Shown piece by piece: positions 18,001 through 26,750 of a stretch of 64,000 bases of DNA. The notes under the pieces were generated by a model. It did no database searches, was not told where the DNA came from, and worked only from the letters and a program-made list of their open reading frames with translations. Each line of letters starts with the position of its first letter. Within the stretch, counting starts at the first letter, position 1. This DNA comes from Algoriphagus lacus (lineage in GTDB: Bacteria > Bacteroidota > Bacteroidia > Cytophagales > Cyclobacteriaceae), in NCBI RefSeq assembly GCF_003583985.1, contig NZ_QXML01000001.1, forward strand, positions 558,001 to 622,000. The letters run 5' to 3'. A program made the translations under genes and the position numbers.

Positions 18001-18218
18001 CTGATTATATCCGTTTGAAAAACCTGGAATTAGGATATAATCTACCTTCTCATATTTCTGAGAAAGCGGGTGTAAGAAACCTTAGGATTTATGTAAACGG
18101 ACTTAACCTGTTGACTTGGGATAAATTGGATGTTTATGATCCCGAGACAGTTAGTGCCACCGGGCAGTACTACCCACAGGCTAGAATCATCAGCACTGGT
18201 CTAAATGTCACTTTCTAA
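15048..18218 (+). CDS. SusC/RagA family TonB-linked outer-membrane protein
   Basis: A 1056-residue TonB-dependent importer. The signal peptide is residues ~1-27 (ends GTASAQ). It is followed by a carboxypeptidase-regulatory-like domain (residues ~30-110: VSGVVISGEDNFPLPGVSI, GTTTGTVTDVDGKFRI), a SusC signature EEIVVVGYGEQKKETITGSV, and a plug domain with RIRGSNTLGNNDALIVIDG and SVLKDASAAIYGSRAANGVI. The remaining ~800 residues form the 22-strand barrel, ending in GLNVTF with the terminal Phe needed for assembly. It has no STN domain, so it is unlikely to signal to an anti-sigma factor. It pairs with the SusD-like lipoprotein directly downstream to import a glycan or other large nutrient; the substrate is unknown. 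Confidence 0.96.
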   Translation: MKIFTHVRLFSLTFLMCLLYLGTASAQTREVSGVVISGEDNFPLPGVSILVKGTTTGTVTDVDGKFRINVASDQSVLVFSFIGFSSQEVVVGAQSTLNITLSPDTKALEEIVVVGYGEQKKETITGSVATVKGGELAKSPAMNLSNSIAGRMPGVVAVNRSGEPGYDGSSIRIRGSNTLGNNDALIVIDGIPARAGGIDRLNPNDIESISVLKDASAAIYGSRAANGVILVTTKRGISGKPELTFQVNQGWAQPTVIPDLADAAQYAGMLNDLDIYALPVSEWDAANQAYKTTGTYTRPNGVVRKAPYLPNELELYRNGSDPWNYPNTDWYKETLKEWSPQSRINAQLVGGNDNVKYMTSIGYQDQEGYYKQSATGFKQYDIRMNLDANVNKYVKVGLGILGREEQRYFPTRSAGSIFRMQMRGKPNQPAFWPNGLPGPDIENGENPVVITTNATGYDRDTRDYFQSNGTLEIKIPGVEGLKLTGTAAVDKTMQFNKRWETPWTLYQKGTGFEADGVTPKLVATVRGPADPRLTESNSNTLNILLGAVASYDKVIANDHTINILAGFNKETVKGNNFNAFRRYFISTAIDQMFAGGDLEKNNGGGGFERARLNYFGRASYNYKEKYLAEFLWRYDGSYIFPENTRYGFFPGVMLGWVVSDENFWKNSIGKTMDFFKIRGSWGQLGNDQIFFGGVLQEYQFLSTYGFNSYIINGTEVKTLIENRVPNTRITWEVANNSNLGFEGQFMDGKIFFEFDVFYNKRTNILWQKNASVPQSTGLVLPAENIGEVENKGYDFNVGYRGNIGDMTFSVGVNGGYAKNKILFWDEAPGAPEWQRSTGKPMNTFLVYQYDGVFATQEDINSSPLDYKAITNNLRPGDMKYRDINGDGKINPDDRIRMDNNDIPTFQGGMTLNMAFKNFDLAVLFQGAAGARQYVSAGESGNIGNFLLEIHDNRWTIDNPSTVHPRIANRNDQYYSGGNTYWFRSTDYIRLKNLELGYNLPSHISEKAGVRNLRIYVNGLNLLTWDKLDVYDPETVSATGQYYPQARIISTGLNVTF

Positions 18219-18230
18219 CATTTGTCACTT

Positions 18231-20087
18231 ATGAAAAGATTTAATAAGATCATCGCCATACTTCTTGCAACTGGCTTCTCCTTCACTGCATGTAATGATG
18301 ACTTTTTGAACACCAAGCCATTGGGTCAGGTGTCAGAAGCATCAGTTTGGACAGATATAGCACTTGCGGAAGCATATGTGATTGGTATTTATCAAGGCTT
18401 GGGAAATGGTGGATTTGATGAGCAGATGCTCGCATCTCTTACCGATGAGGCAATTTTCACCCACCCCGGCCGCGGAATCACCACAATCACTGAGGCACGC
18501 TCCAATCCGGCTGATATCGGGTGGGTAAACAATACCCTGGCATGGCAAAACATGTATACACGAATCCGTGCTACTAACTTGGCCATTGAAAAACTAACAG
18601 ATGCTAAATTTCCTGTGACCGGTGCTACTACGGACCGATTGGTTGGTGAGGCAAAGTTTATGAGAGCTTATTACTACCACCAATTGCTCAGATATTACGG
18701 TGGATTCCCGATCATTGACTTTGCCTATACCCTGGATTCTGAAACATTCTTGGCTCCAAGGAACACCTTTGAGGAATGTGTCAACTTCATCGTAAAAGAC
18801 TTGGATGATGCAGCAGCATTATTGACCGGGAAATCTAAAATTCCTGGAAGAGCCTCACAGGTAGCTGCCTTAGCGTTAAAGTCGAGAGTTTTGCTTTATG
18901 CAGCGAGTGATTTGCATGATGGGCCTACTGCAAAAGCGAAATCTGCGGATTTGGCTGGGTTTGCTAAATTGGAACTGTTGGCGTATCAGTCAGGTAACAG
19001 AACCGAAAGATGGCAAAAAGCTCAGGCTGCTGCCAAGGCGGTTTTGGATGCTACCACCGGTAATAAAATGGGCCTTTCTGCCCCTGTGCCTCACTCAGAA
19101 GGCGTCCAGAATTACATCAACAACTCCATGGCCAGAAGCGGCGGTGAAGCTGAAATTATTCTTGGTAGATATTTCATCAACCTAAAAGCGGAGAACGGTG
19201 GTCGTCAAGGCTTGTTCAATGGACCTAATGGCTACAATAACTGGGCAGGAAACACCCCAGTTCAGCTTTTGGTAGATGATTACGAGATGATGGATGGAAC
19301 CAAGTTCTCTTGGAATAATCCTGATCAAGCTGCAGCCCCCTATAAAAATCGAGATGCAAGATTTTATGCCTCTGTTCTTTATGATGGAGCTCAGTGGAAG
19401 CCTAGATCCTCTGCAAATCAATCCCGTGATCCCCTAGGTCAGATTCAGACCGGAAGATATGAGGTGACCAATTCCTCTGGCGCCAAAGTGACCCACTTTG
19501 GTTTGGATACTCGTAATAGCCCAATTGAAGACTGGAATGGTAGCTACACTGGATATTATTTCCGCAAATTCATTGATGCAAACCCTGCTATCGTAGATCA
19601 GAACACCTGGCAGCAAGTTCCTTGGCCGGTATTGAGATATACCGAAGCTGTCCTGAACTATGTGGAAGCTTCCATCGAATTGGGTCAGGAAGAGGAGGCC
19701 AGAAAATGGCTCAATCAGATCAGATTCAGAGTGGGTCAGCCGGCTGTGACTGAGACAGGTGACGCCTTGAGACAACGCTATAGAAATGAGCGCAGAATCG
19801 AAATGGCTTATGAAGAGCAGCGCTATCACGATGCGCGTCGATGGATGATTGCACCACAGGCATTTGCCAGACAGGCCAATGGTATCAGCATTACTGGTAC
19901 TTTGAAGCCCGGAAAGACAATGACTACGTATAAGTATGATCCGGAAACTTACAATTATGTCTATAAGGTCATTGAAATGGATCCTGGTAAGGAAAACCGT
20001 AAGTGGTTGGACAAAATGTACTATCTGCCAATCCATCGCGATGAAATGAACCGAAACAAGGAATTGGTTCAGAATCCTGGATACTAA
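18231..20087 (+). CDS. SusD/RagB family nutrient-binding outer-membrane lipoprotein
   Basis: A 618-residue surface lipoprotein that forms the lid of the SusC barrel. I chose ATG 18231, just after the SusC stop at 18218, because it gives a proper signal (MKRFNKIIAILLATGFSFTAC; lipobox FTAC followed by NDDFLNTKPLGQVSE). The in-frame TTG at 18222 is less likely. Family blocks: GEAKFMRAYYYHQLLRYYGG (TPR region), PWPVLRYTEAVLNYVEASIE, and a C-terminus with RYRNERRIEMAYEEQRYHDA and YYLPIHRDEMNRNKELVQNPGY. The substrate is unknown; the partner is the adjacent SusC. Confidence 0.95.
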   Translation: MKRFNKIIAILLATGFSFTACNDDFLNTKPLGQVSEASVWTDIALAEAYVIGIYQGLGNGGFDEQMLASLTDEAIFTHPGRGITTITEARSNPADIGWVNNTLAWQNMYTRIRATNLAIEKLTDAKFPVTGATTDRLVGEAKFMRAYYYHQLLRYYGGFPIIDFAYTLDSETFLAPRNTFEECVNFIVKDLDDAAALLTGKSKIPGRASQVAALALKSRVLLYAASDLHDGPTAKAKSADLAGFAKLELLAYQSGNRTERWQKAQAAAKAVLDATTGNKMGLSAPVPHSEGVQNYINNSMARSGGEAEIILGRYFINLKAENGGRQGLFNGPNGYNNWAGNTPVQLLVDDYEMMDGTKFSWNNPDQAAAPYKNRDARFYASVLYDGAQWKPRSSANQSRDPLGQIQTGRYEVTNSSGAKVTHFGLDTRNSPIEDWNGSYTGYYFRKFIDANPAIVDQNTWQQVPWPVLRYTEAVLNYVEASIELGQEEEARKWLNQIRFRVGQPAVTETGDALRQRYRNERRIEMAYEEQRYHDARRWMIAPQAFARQANGISITGTLKPGKTMTTYKYDPETYNYVYKVIEMDPGKENRKWLDKMYYLPIHRDEMNRNKELVQNPGY

Positions 20088-20144
20088 AAATCCTGATTAA
20101 CTTGTCTGAGCTATCCCAATTGGGGTAGCTCAGATTTTATTATT

Positions 20145-23100
20145 ATGAAAAAGTTGCGATTACCATTAGGCCTTTTACTTTGTTCTCTGGTTATTTTTTC
20201 ATGTAACAAAGCGAATCCTCCAAGCACCCCAGAACTCTCCAAGCCATCAGATCCCCTATTTCGATTGCTGGATGCAGGATCAACTGGGATTACTTTTACC
20301 AATCCGATTGAGGAAAATCTGAACCTGAATGTCCTGATGTATGAATACCTCTACAATGGTGGAGGGGTGGCTGTAGGGGACCTCAACCAAGATGGTTTGG
20401 ATGATATTTACTTTTCCGCGAACATTGGATCCAACCAACTCTACCTCAATCAAGGTAATCTAAAATTCAAAGATATTACCCAGGCATCTGGAGCATCTGG
20501 CCGTCCTGGACCCTGGAAAACAGGCGTAGTCCTCGTAGATATCAACGGGGATAAAAAGCTAGACATTTACCTTTGCCACTCCGGTGCTTTGATGCCGGAA
20601 AAGCGTAAAAATGAGCTATTTGTAAATCAAGGCAATGACGCTGCCGGAATTCCGCAGTTTAAAGAAATGGCTGAGGATTATGGGATTGCCTCTGAATCTA
20701 CCACAACTTCAGCAGCATTTTTTGATTATGACCTAGATGGAGATTTGGATTTGTTTCTTTTAAACCACAACACCAAATCCATCCAAAACCACGATGCATC
20801 TGTCACTAAAAAATTGCTTGCAGAAAAGCACGAAGCGGGATCTCAACTTTTCGAAAACAGAAATGGAAAGTTTCTTGAAGTCACCGAAAAAGCCGGAATT
20901 TCCAGCTCAAGTCTCTCCTATGGACTCGGAGTTTCTGTCGCAGACGTGAATGCAGACGGTTGGCCGGATATCTACATCGGAAACGATTATTCGATGCCTG
21001 ATTACCTCTATATCAACCAAAAAAATGGCAAGTTTCGAGACGAAATCCAGTCCCGGTTAGATAATGTCTCCCATTTTTCCATGGGTAATGATATCGCTGA
21101 TATCAACAACGATGGACTCCTGGATATTTTCACCCTGGATATGCTTCCGGAAGACAATAAGCGCCAAAAGTTGCTCCTTTCGCCTGACAATTTTGAAATG
21201 TTTCAACTAAATCTGGACCGTGGATTTTACTATCAGTACATGCGTAATATGCTTCACGTCAATGCAGGTGACGGTACGTTTCAGGAAGTGGGTCAACTCT
21301 CCGGAATTTCCAATACCGACTGGAGTTGGTCAGCGCTTTTTTCGGATTTGGACCTTGATGGGTGGAAAGATCTCTATGTCACCAATGGCTACCTCCGGGA
21401 TTACAACAATCAGGATTTTCTGAAATACATGGACAATTATGTCCGTACAGCAGGAGGGCAATTGAAACGCGAGGATCTCCTTAACCTCGTCAAATCGATG
21501 ACTTCCTCCAATTTGAAAAATTACACCTTCCAGAATCAAGGGGACCTGACTTTTGAAAATGTCAGTACCTCTTGGGGTATCGCTGAAAACGGAAACAGTA
21601 ACGGGGCTGCCTACTCGGATTTGGACAATGACGGAGACTTGGATTTGGTGGTCAATAACATCAACTCCCCTGCTTTTGTGTATGAAAATCTCGCGATGCA
21701 AAAGCAAAAGGGGAATTATTTGAAAATCCAATTGGAAGGTGAGGGTCAAAATACCTTAGGACAGGGAGCTTTGGTAAAAGTATTTTTAGAAGGTAAAATT
21801 CAGGTTCAGGAGCAGAATCTCTACCGGGGATTTCAGTCTTCGGTTTCACCAAGCTTGGTTTTTGGTTTGGGAAAAAGTTCAAAAGCGGATTCTGTTCATG
21901 TGATTTGGCCAGGAGGAAAACTATCAAAGTTGAGCGGAATAAAGGCAAATGAATCTGTTACAATTCCTCAGGTCGAGGCGGGGAAAATTTCCGGTCAGAA
22001 AATTGAAAAAGCTCAGGCCCTTCTAGTCAAAGCAGAAAAAATTACACTTCCCAAATCCCAAGAGGTAAATGACTTTAAGCGTCAGCCCTTATTGAGTTTT
22101 TCTGTTTCCGGAAATGGCAAAGCGCTGGTTGCGGAGGATTTTAATGGAGACGGGAAGTCAGATTTGTTTGTAGGTGGAGGTGCCGGAATCAGCGGAAGAC
22201 TATTCTTTGGTCAAGGCAGCGGGCAATTTGGAAGACCTGACTCCACCGCTTTTGCTTCCGCGGCATTGGCAGAAGACTCCGACGCGTTGGCCATTGATGC
22301 CAATGGAGATGGATTTTTGGATCTTTTGGTGGGAAGTGGTGGCGTCCATCAGTTTAGCATTGGTGACGAACAGTTGCAAGATCGGCTATACCTAAATGAC
22401 GGCAAGGGCAAATTCACCTTTTCCCCAAATTCACTTCCCAAGGAGGCTTTTCCAACTGGTTCGCTTTTGACACATGATTTCAGCGGAGATGGGATTTCTG
22501 ACATTTTTGTCGGAGGCAGGATAATTCCAGGACAATATCCAACCTCTCCTGGAGGTCGAATTTGGATCGGTGATGGAAAGGGGAGTTTCACTGATCAAAC
22601 CGCAGATTTGGCTCCAGACTTCAAAAATCTGGGAATGATCACCGATTCAGGTTTGGCTGATTTGAATGGCGATGGCCAAGCCGAATTGATTTTGGTTGGG
22701 GATGCCATGTCAGTCACTGTTTTTGCCAAATCAGGACAAAGCTGGCAAAATGTGACAGCCCAATATTTTGAAATGCCACAGGTAGGATTTTGGTCTGATT
22801 TGTTGGTTGGGGATTGGGACAAGGACGGCAAACCTGAGCTATTTATTGGCAATCATGGAAATAACTCTCAACTCCGCGCTTCGGATAAGGAGCCTATGGA
22901 ATTGCTTTATAAGGATTTTGATTCCAATGGTTCGGTTGATGCAATTTTGAGTTATTACATCCAAGGTGAAAAATACCCTTCTCCAAGTCGGGATGAAGTT
23001 TTGGGGCAGGTTCTGTTTCTGAAGAAAAGATATCTGGATTTCAAAAGCTTTTCGGAGGTGAAAATGGACGAGCTCTTTACTCCGGATGAACGCAAGGATG

Positions 23101-23498
23101 CCCGATCAATTTTTATCAACAGATTGGAAACAAGCTATTTTGTGCTTGATCAAAGCGGGAAATTCCAAGCCAAACCTCTTCCTCTTTCGGCTCAATATTC
23201 CCCTGTTTTTGCCGCATCCACGGATGATTTGAATGGTGATGGAAATCCCGATTTGGTGTTCGGGGGCAATCTGTATGACACCAAACTGAAATTTGGTAGA
23301 TATGATGCCAATCATGGCTCCGTTTTTTTAGGAGATGGGAAGGGAGGATTTCAATCAGTTTCTCCAACTCAATCCGGTGTTTCTCAGAAAGGTGAGCTCC
23401 GAAAAATTGTAGGGGTTGCCGAGTATTTGCTTTTTTATACAAAAGACGATGGAATCCACCTCTTTAAGCGCCATTTATCAAAAGAATCAAGTCAATAG
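20145..23498 (+). CDS. FG-GAP/VCBS repeat lipoprotein with ASPIC/UnbV domain
   Basis: An 1117-residue lipoprotein (MKKLRLPLGLLLCSLVIFSC; lipobox). I count fourteen Ca2+-binding FG-GAP motifs of DxNxDGxxD type, e.g. DLNQDGLDD, DYDLDGDLD, DVNADGWPD, DLDNDGDLD, DFNGDGKSD, DLNGDGNPD, suggesting two beta-propellers. Between motifs 7 and 8 sits an ASPIC/UnbV domain (SVSPSLVFGLGKSSKADSVH, IWPGGK). Such proteins frequently follow SusC/SusD pairs in Bacteroidota and are thought to bind ligands at the surface. No catalytic residues are evident. It lies 57 bases after the SusD gene, in the same apparent operon. Confidence 0.9.
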   Translation: MKKLRLPLGLLLCSLVIFSCNKANPPSTPELSKPSDPLFRLLDAGSTGITFTNPIEENLNLNVLMYEYLYNGGGVAVGDLNQDGLDDIYFSANIGSNQLYLNQGNLKFKDITQASGASGRPGPWKTGVVLVDINGDKKLDIYLCHSGALMPEKRKNELFVNQGNDAAGIPQFKEMAEDYGIASESTTTSAAFFDYDLDGDLDLFLLNHNTKSIQNHDASVTKKLLAEKHEAGSQLFENRNGKFLEVTEKAGISSSSLSYGLGVSVADVNADGWPDIYIGNDYSMPDYLYINQKNGKFRDEIQSRLDNVSHFSMGNDIADINNDGLLDIFTLDMLPEDNKRQKLLLSPDNFEMFQLNLDRGFYYQYMRNMLHVNAGDGTFQEVGQLSGISNTDWSWSALFSDLDLDGWKDLYVTNGYLRDYNNQDFLKYMDNYVRTAGGQLKREDLLNLVKSMTSSNLKNYTFQNQGDLTFENVSTSWGIAENGNSNGAAYSDLDNDGDLDLVVNNINSPAFVYENLAMQKQKGNYLKIQLEGEGQNTLGQGALVKVFLEGKIQVQEQNLYRGFQSSVSPSLVFGLGKSSKADSVHVIWPGGKLSKLSGIKANESVTIPQVEAGKISGQKIEKAQALLVKAEKITLPKSQEVNDFKRQPLLSFSVSGNGKALVAEDFNGDGKSDLFVGGGAGISGRLFFGQGSGQFGRPDSTAFASAALAEDSDALAIDANGDGFLDLLVGSGGVHQFSIGDEQLQDRLYLNDGKGKFTFSPNSLPKEAFPTGSLLTHDFSGDGISDIFVGGRIIPGQYPTSPGGRIWIGDGKGSFTDQTADLAPDFKNLGMITDSGLADLNGDGQAELILVGDAMSVTVFAKSGQSWQNVTAQYFEMPQVGFWSDLLVGDWDKDGKPELFIGNHGNNSQLRASDKEPMELLYKDFDSNGSVDAILSYYIQGEKYPSPSRDEVLGQVLFLKKRYLDFKSFSEVKMDELFTPDERKDARSIFINRLETSYFVLDQSGKFQAKPLPLSAQYSPVFAASTDDLNGDGNPDLVFGGNLYDTKLKFGRYDANHGSVFLGDGKGGFQSVSPTQSGVSQKGELRKIVGVAEYLLFYTKDDGIHLFKRHLSKESSQ

Positions 23499-23543
23499 CG
23501 CCAGAAAATCTTAATTTAAATTACTGTAGTACCCAGACATACT

Positions 23544-24500
23544 ATGAAAAAATACTTTGCGGCATCAGGTTTAGTACTCATGAGTTTTCAATTGAATGAA
23601 AACAGTGTGTTTGAAGCCTACACCCAAAAAATACCCGGAACTGAAGTCACTTTTGACATGACTCCTATTCAGGGGGGTACTTTCCTTATGGGATCGAACG
23701 ACCCAAAATTCCCTGACCAAAATCCAGCCCATGAAGTAGAAATTGATGCATTTTGGATGGGTATCCATGAAGTGACTTGGGATGCTTTTGAGTTGTTTTT
23801 GGACAAGCATTACGAGGAGTCGATGACGGAGGGAGGAGTTGAAGAGCGGGTAGATGGATTGACGCGACCCAGTTTGCCTTATTTGGATATGACTTTTGGG
23901 ATGGGAAAAGAAGGAAAACCTGCCGTCGGGATGACCCAGTACGGAGCACTTCAATATTGCCATTGGCTGTATCTCAAAACGGGGATTTTTTATAGGATTC
24001 CTACTGAAGCCGAGTGGGAATATGCAGTTCGTGCGGGTTCAAAAGGAAGATTTTTCTTCGGTGAAGACCCTTCCAAACTGAATGAATTTGCATGGACTGA
24101 ATCCAACAGTCAAGGATCAACACAGCCGGTTGGAAAGAAAAAACCGAACCCATGGGGACTATATGACATCTACGGAAACGTGCAGGAATGGACCATTGAC
24201 TTGTATGAGGCCGATTTTTACAGCAGGTCAGGCAAGGACAATCCTTTCAATCCGGCAGACAAACTTTATCCGCATGTTGTAAGAGGAGGTAGCTTCAAAA
24301 CTCCGGAAGATCAAATTGGATCAGCCATCCGAAAAACATCCGATCCGGCATGGAAGCGCATAGATCCGCAGATTCCCAAAAGTCAATGGTGGTTTCCTGA
24401 GGCCCCTTTTATCGGACTGAGGATCGTGAGACCATTGAATCCTCCTTCGCCGGAGGAAATACAGGCTTATTACAACCAAGCTCCTATTGCTGATTATTAA
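23544..24500 (+). CDS. SUMF1/formylglycine-generating-enzyme-like protein without catalytic cysteines
   Basis: 318 residues with a probable N-terminal export signal. The SUMF1 fold is clear: DMTPIQGGTFLMGSNDPKF, HEVEIDAFWMGIHEVTWDAF, YRIPTEAEWEYAVRAGS, GNVQEWTIDLYEADFY and VVRGGSFKTPEDQIGSAIRK, then FIGLRIVRPL. A genuine formylglycine-generating enzyme has two redox or copper-binding cysteines just after the RGGS region; here that stretch has none (one Cys occurs earlier in QYCHWLYLK). It is therefore not expected to make formylglycine and may be a carbohydrate-binding or structural SUMF1 protein. It lies between the FG-GAP lipoprotein and the Tat oxidoreductase of the SusCD locus. Confidence 0.85.
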   Translation: MKKYFAASGLVLMSFQLNENSVFEAYTQKIPGTEVTFDMTPIQGGTFLMGSNDPKFPDQNPAHEVEIDAFWMGIHEVTWDAFELFLDKHYEESMTEGGVEERVDGLTRPSLPYLDMTFGMGKEGKPAVGMTQYGALQYCHWLYLKTGIFYRIPTEAEWEYAVRAGSKGRFFFGEDPSKLNEFAWTESNSQGSTQPVGKKKPNPWGLYDIYGNVQEWTIDLYEADFYSRSGKDNPFNPADKLYPHVVRGGSFKTPEDQIGSAIRKTSDPAWKRIDPQIPKSQWWFPEAPFIGLRIVRPLNPPSPEEIQAYYNQAPIADY

Positions 24501-24518
24501 CCCTAACTAACCATATCT

Positions 24519-25832
24519 ATGAAAGAATTGAATTCGAGAAGGGATTTTCTCAAAACCTCCGCCCTAGTGACGGGAGGCATGTTGGCACCTTCCTTTTTGG
24601 TGCCCGGAGCCTATGCTGCTCCTGCAAATGAACTGAAACTAGCTGTGATTGGCTGCGGCGGTCGGGGCACCGGTGCGGTTTTCCAAGCTTTTGAAACAGG
24701 CCATCCGATCAAATTGGTCGCAATGGCAGATGCATTCCAAGATCGTTTGGACAACAGTTATAAAGCGATTTTTGATAAATATGGTAAAGACAAAGTCGAT
24801 GTTCCGGTAGAAAAAAGATTTGTCGGGTTTGACGGATACAAAAAAGCCATGGCTGAGGCCGATGTGGTCATTCTGGCAGCACCTCCGGGTTTCCGTCCTT
24901 CCCATTTTGAGGAAGCAGTGAACCAAGGCAAGCAAATATTTGCAGAGAAGCCGATGGCAACTGATGCTGCAGGTATCCGAAAAGTATTAGCAGCAGCTGA
25001 AGTGGCCAAAGCAAAAAAACTGAATGTGGTAGTAGGCCTTCAGCGTCACTATCAGAATAATTACCGAGAAGTAATGAAGCGAATCCACAATGGGGATTTG
25101 GGTGAAATCGTTGGTGGCCAGGTATACTGGAATGACGGCGGGGTTTGGGTGCGAGAGCGTAAGCCTGAGCAAACAGAAATGGAATACCAGATGAGAAACT
25201 GGTACTATTTTAACTGGTTGTGCGGTGACCATATCGTGGAGCAGCACGTGCACAACATTGATATTGCCAACTGGGCGAAAAATTCCTACCCAATCAAAGC
25301 TGAAGGTACCGGAGGTAGGGCAGTACGTACTGGAAAGGATCACGGAGAAATCTTTGACCACCATGTCCTAACCTTCACCTATGCGGATGGTTCAGTCATT
25401 CACTCTGAATGCCGCCATTTCCCAGGCGCAGCCAATCGTGTGGATGAAACCTTCCAAGGAACTAAAGGAAAGGTGTTTTTGAGTGCAGGAAATCATGGGG
25501 TAATGACCGATTGGAAAGGAAATCCGATCTACACCCACAATAGAGACAATCAGCCAAATCCTTATCAAGTTGAGCACGATGAACTTTGGGCCACACTAGT
25601 CAAAGGGGAATACAAATTTGCTGATGCCGAAAATGCGGCAAAATCAACAATGACTGCAATTATGGGGCGATATGCCACGTACTCTGGAAAGGTTTTGACT
25701 TGGGATGAAGCCTTGAATGGAAGTGTGGATTTGTTCCCTGATACCTTGGCATGGGATGCAATGCCTAAGATTCTTCCAGGAGCAGATGGATATTACCCGT
25801 ATGCGATTCCAGGTAAAACCAAAGTAATCTAA
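24519..25832 (+). CDS. Tat-exported Gfo/Idh/MocA family oxidoreductase
   Basis: A 437-residue NAD(P)-dependent sugar-type dehydrogenase. A twin-arginine signal is visible (NSRRDFLKTSALVTGG, cleavage near GAYAAP). The Rossmann motif is VIGCGGRGTGAVFQA; the family EKP motif appears as FAEKPMATD, with the active-site region HIVEQHVHNIDIANW and RHYQNNYREVMKR in the substrate domain. Exported members carry a tightly bound cofactor in the periplasm. It sits 18 bases after the SUMF1 gene and 3 bases before a TIM-barrel isomerase, the usual partner in sugar oxidation and epimerisation. Substrate unknown. Confidence 0.93.
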   Translation: MKELNSRRDFLKTSALVTGGMLAPSFLVPGAYAAPANELKLAVIGCGGRGTGAVFQAFETGHPIKLVAMADAFQDRLDNSYKAIFDKYGKDKVDVPVEKRFVGFDGYKKAMAEADVVILAAPPGFRPSHFEEAVNQGKQIFAEKPMATDAAGIRKVLAAAEVAKAKKLNVVVGLQRHYQNNYREVMKRIHNGDLGEIVGGQVYWNDGGVWVRERKPEQTEMEYQMRNWYYFNWLCGDHIVEQHVHNIDIANWAKNSYPIKAEGTGGRAVRTGKDHGEIFDHHVLTFTYADGSVIHSECRHFPGAANRVDETFQGTKGKVFLSAGNHGVMTDWKGNPIYTHNRDNQPNPYQVEHDELWATLVKGEYKFADAENAAKSTMTAIMGRYATYSGKVLTWDEALNGSVDLFPDTLAWDAMPKILPGADGYYPYAIPGKTKVI

Positions 25833-25835
25833 GTC

Positions 25836-26750
25836 ATGGAAAGAAGAAGTTTTATCAAGCAGATGGGTTTGGGCAGTGCCATTTTGGGCAGTGCCGGAGC
25901 GATGAGCTTGCCTTCCTTTGCAGGTGAAAAAGCGCCTGCAGCCCCATTCAAGATGGATTTTGCTCCTCACTTTGGGATGTTCAAAAATTCCGCCCCCGGG
26001 GGGATCGTGGATGAATTGAAATTCATGGCGGATCAGGGATTTCGGTCTTTGGAGGATAATGGATTGCTGAAACGATCTGTTGCTGATCAGGAATTGATCG
26101 GAAAAACCCTGAGTGATCTAGGGATGCGGATGGGCGTATTTGTGATCGATGGGGGAGACAACTGGAAAGTTTCCCTGACCACAGGCAAACAGGAATTTCT
26201 GGATGTCTTTCTAAAAACCTGCCGTGAATCCGTGGAAGTAGCCAAACGTGTCGGAGCCAAGTGGGCGACTGTAGTTCCTGGCTATTTTGAGAGAAATCTA
26301 CCAATTGGGGTTCAGACAGGGAATGTAATCGAAGCCATGAAACGAGGAGCTGAAATACTCGAACCTCACGGGTTGACCATGGTACTTGAGCCTTTGAGTG
26401 ACAATCCGGACTTGTTTCTTCGCCATGCAGACCAAACGTATATGATTTGTAAAGCCGTGGGAAGTCCAAGTTGTAAGATTCTCTATGACATCTACCATAT
26501 GCAGCGCAATGAAGGCAATCTGATAGCCACTATGGAGAAGACCTGGAGTGAAATCGCCTACATTCAAATCGGAGACAATCCTGGCCGAAAAGAGCCTGGT
26601 ACCGGAGAAATTCATTATGGAAATGTGTTCAAATACATCAATTCCAAAGAATTCAAAGGGGTCATGGGAATGGAGCACGGAAATGCCCTGCCGGGAGTGG
26701 ATGGAGAAAAAGCCCTGATTGAGGCTTATCGAAAAGTCGACATTGCATGA
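25836..26750 (+). CDS. Exported hydroxypyruvate-isomerase-like TIM-barrel protein
   Basis: 304 residues. The start MERRSFIKQMGLGSAILGSA resembles a Tat signal. The rest matches the AP-endonuclease-2/xylose-isomerase-like TIM barrel, closest in pattern to the hydroxypyruvate isomerase group: TMVLEPLSDNPDLFLRHADQ, ILYDIYHMQRNEGNLI, YIQIGDNPGRKEPGTGEIHY and VMGMEHGNALPG. The metal ligands of that family (Glu, Asp, His, Glu in these blocks) appear intact, so an aldose-ketose or 3-keto-sugar isomerase activity is plausible. Its stop overlaps the next start (ATGA), and it is tightly coupled to the oxidoreductase upstream. Confidence 0.88.
   Translation: MERRSFIKQMGLGSAILGSAGAMSLPSFAGEKAPAAPFKMDFAPHFGMFKNSAPGGIVDELKFMADQGFRSLEDNGLLKRSVADQELIGKTLSDLGMRMGVFVIDGGDNWKVSLTTGKQEFLDVFLKTCRESVEVAKRVGAKWATVVPGYFERNLPIGVQTGNVIEAMKRGAEILEPHGLTMVLEPLSDNPDLFLRHADQTYMICKAVGSPSCKILYDIYHMQRNEGNLIATMEKTWSEIAYIQIGDNPGRKEPGTGEIHYGNVFKYINSKEFKGVMGMEHGNALPGVDGEKALIEAYRKVDIA

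Noticed and set aside
23544..24500. Sulfatase-maturing enzyme
   Set aside because: The cysteines needed for formylglycine formation are absent and no sulfatase is encoded in the window.
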